Of a stretch of 5,824 bases of DNA, positions 5,156 through 5,824 are shown one piece after another. The first letter of the stretch is position 1. Each line of letters starts with the position of its first letter. Where the stretch lies: assembly GCA_002390155.1 (NCBI GenBank), contig DGOS01000087.1:1-5824 (forward strand). Reading direction: 5' to 3'. This stretch comes from Hyphomicrobiaceae bacterium UBA4460. Its GTDB lineage: Bacteria; Pseudomonadota; Alphaproteobacteria; Rhizobiales; Methyloligellaceae. Position numbers and translations under genes: made by a program. The notes below the pieces were generated by a model. It made no database searches and was not told where the DNA came from. It saw only the letters and a list, made by a program, of their open reading frames with translations.

Positions 5156-5824
5156 CTACAGCGTTTCTTCGAAGTCCATGCCTTCGAAGGTATAGCGGTC
5201 AACTTGCGTCCAGATGCCATCTTCCTGTACCGGGACCTTGTGCACCTTCACCTCTTTGACCTTGAGATCACCGCTGTCCTCGTCGACCCAGAAGTCGAGG
5301 TCGTAGTACTCGTCCTTGCTGCCCGGCTTGCGGAAGTCGCTGCAGGCGAAGTACTTGCCGTCGCCCTTCAAGTGGCGAACTGGACGATGCATCTCAACGA
5401 ACTGCAGCTTGAGATCCTCGCCCGTCTTCTCGTCCTTCACGGTGATGTTTCCATCCTCATCTTTGTTCTCAAGGATGTAGTTATGGATGGCCGCTAGCAC
5501 GTGCCACGCCCGTGCGCCTTCGATGCTGCCAGGGTGCTCCTGCACCGGCAGCCACCACCAGGCGACAGGCAGCCGCGTAATCATAAAGTAGCCGTCACCG
5601 TCGCGCTTCGGACCCTTCTGAACACGGATATCCATGAGGGTGAGCTGCTCGCCATCCGGCTTGAACCAGAAGTCGATGGCGTATTGCTTCTTCGGCTCGT
5701 CCTTGTCGTGGAAGATCGCATTGGCAAACCAGCCATAACCTTCCATGCCGCGAACGACTTTGATTTTTTCGAAGTTGAGGTTGAGGTCGGCGCCGAGCTT
5801 GGGGTCGTGGAACACGAAGGCCCC
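5156..5824 (-). CDS. Unrecognised protein with internal domain duplication, C-terminal part (runs off right edge)
   Basis: The frame is open from the window edge to a TAG at 5156, giving 222 residues of the C-terminus. The true start is outside the window; a GTG at 5815 is simply an internal valine. I do not recognise the family. Two copies of a segment are visible at residues (counted from the edge) about 5-84 and 129-210. They share D-x-K-x-G-x-D-L-x-L-x-F, then an FA dipeptide (33-34 and 159-160), Y-x-x-DFW (48-53 and 174-179), and a closing R (84 and 210), with a period of about 124-126 residues. The linker contains a tryptophan triplet (89-91, AWWWLP) and an AWHVLAAIHNYILE helix-like stretch. 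The protein is highly charged, with no membrane helix in the visible part and one cysteine (161). Alternating hydrophobic residues suggest beta-rich domains. It is transcribed separately from the YHS-like genes, with a strong terminator after it. Confidence 0.85.
   Translation of the reverse strand, partial: GAFVFHDPKLGADLNLNFEKIKVVRGMEGYGWFANAIFHDKDEPKKQYAIDFWFKPDGEQLTLMDIRVQKGPKRDGDGYFMITRLPVAWWWLPVQEHPGSIEGARAWHVLAAIHNYILENKDEDGNITVKDEKTGEDLKLQFVEMHRPVRHLKGDGKYFACSDFRKPGSKDEYYDLDFWVDEDSGDLKVKEVKVHKVPVQEDGIWTQVDRYTFEGMDFEETL

Noticed and set aside
5156..5815. Complete gene starting at GTG 5815.
   Set aside because: The frame continues open to the window edge (Gly-Ala-Phe precede it) and the residue lies inside the first repeat unit, so the real start is outside the window.

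Overview
The window looks like ordinary chromosome from an alphaproteobacterium, probably in or near the Hyphomicrobiales. That rests on the GC-rich sequence (judged by eye), the DjlA-like/amidase gene pair, and the style of the proteins. No rRNA, tRNA, CRISPR array, transposase, integrase or phage gene is visible.

Left part, minus strand (1-1997): a gamma-class carbonic anhydrase-like protein is followed 19 nt later by the N-terminal 482 codons of an ATP-dependent hydantoinase A/5-oxoprolinase family protein, which runs off the left edge. They probably share one transcript starting near 2025, where a plausible promoter lies. A 230-nt divergent intergenic region (1998-2227) holds several small inverted and direct repeats.

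Middle part, plus strand (2228-4149): a small two-helix membrane protein of unknown function, a DjlA-like membrane co-chaperone (glycine-rich membrane segment, TerB-like domain, C-terminal J domain), and an AmpD/AmiD-type N-acetylmuramoyl-L-alanine amidase with a C-terminal peptidoglycan-binding-like domain and no signal peptide. The last two are 27 nt apart and probably co-transcribed. The theme is envelope maintenance and cell-wall recycling.

Right part, minus strand (4209-5824): two small exported paralogs (89 and 85 aa), each with a signal peptide and three conserved cysteines, resemble a degenerate YHS-type domain. Upstream of them is the C-terminal 222 residues of an unrecognised protein that is internally duplicated with a period of about 125 residues. 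Each of these three genes is followed by its own strong intrinsic terminator, so they form three separate transcription units. The first terminator also sits just past the amidase stop and can serve both strands.

The most unusual items are the cysteine-conserving YHS-like paralog pair with its possible regulatory motifs (including a CRP-like site), the duplicated unknown protein at the right edge, and the coupling of a carbonic anhydrase to a hydantoinase/oxoprolinase-family enzyme. Nothing in the window looks like a complete new defence or mobile system.
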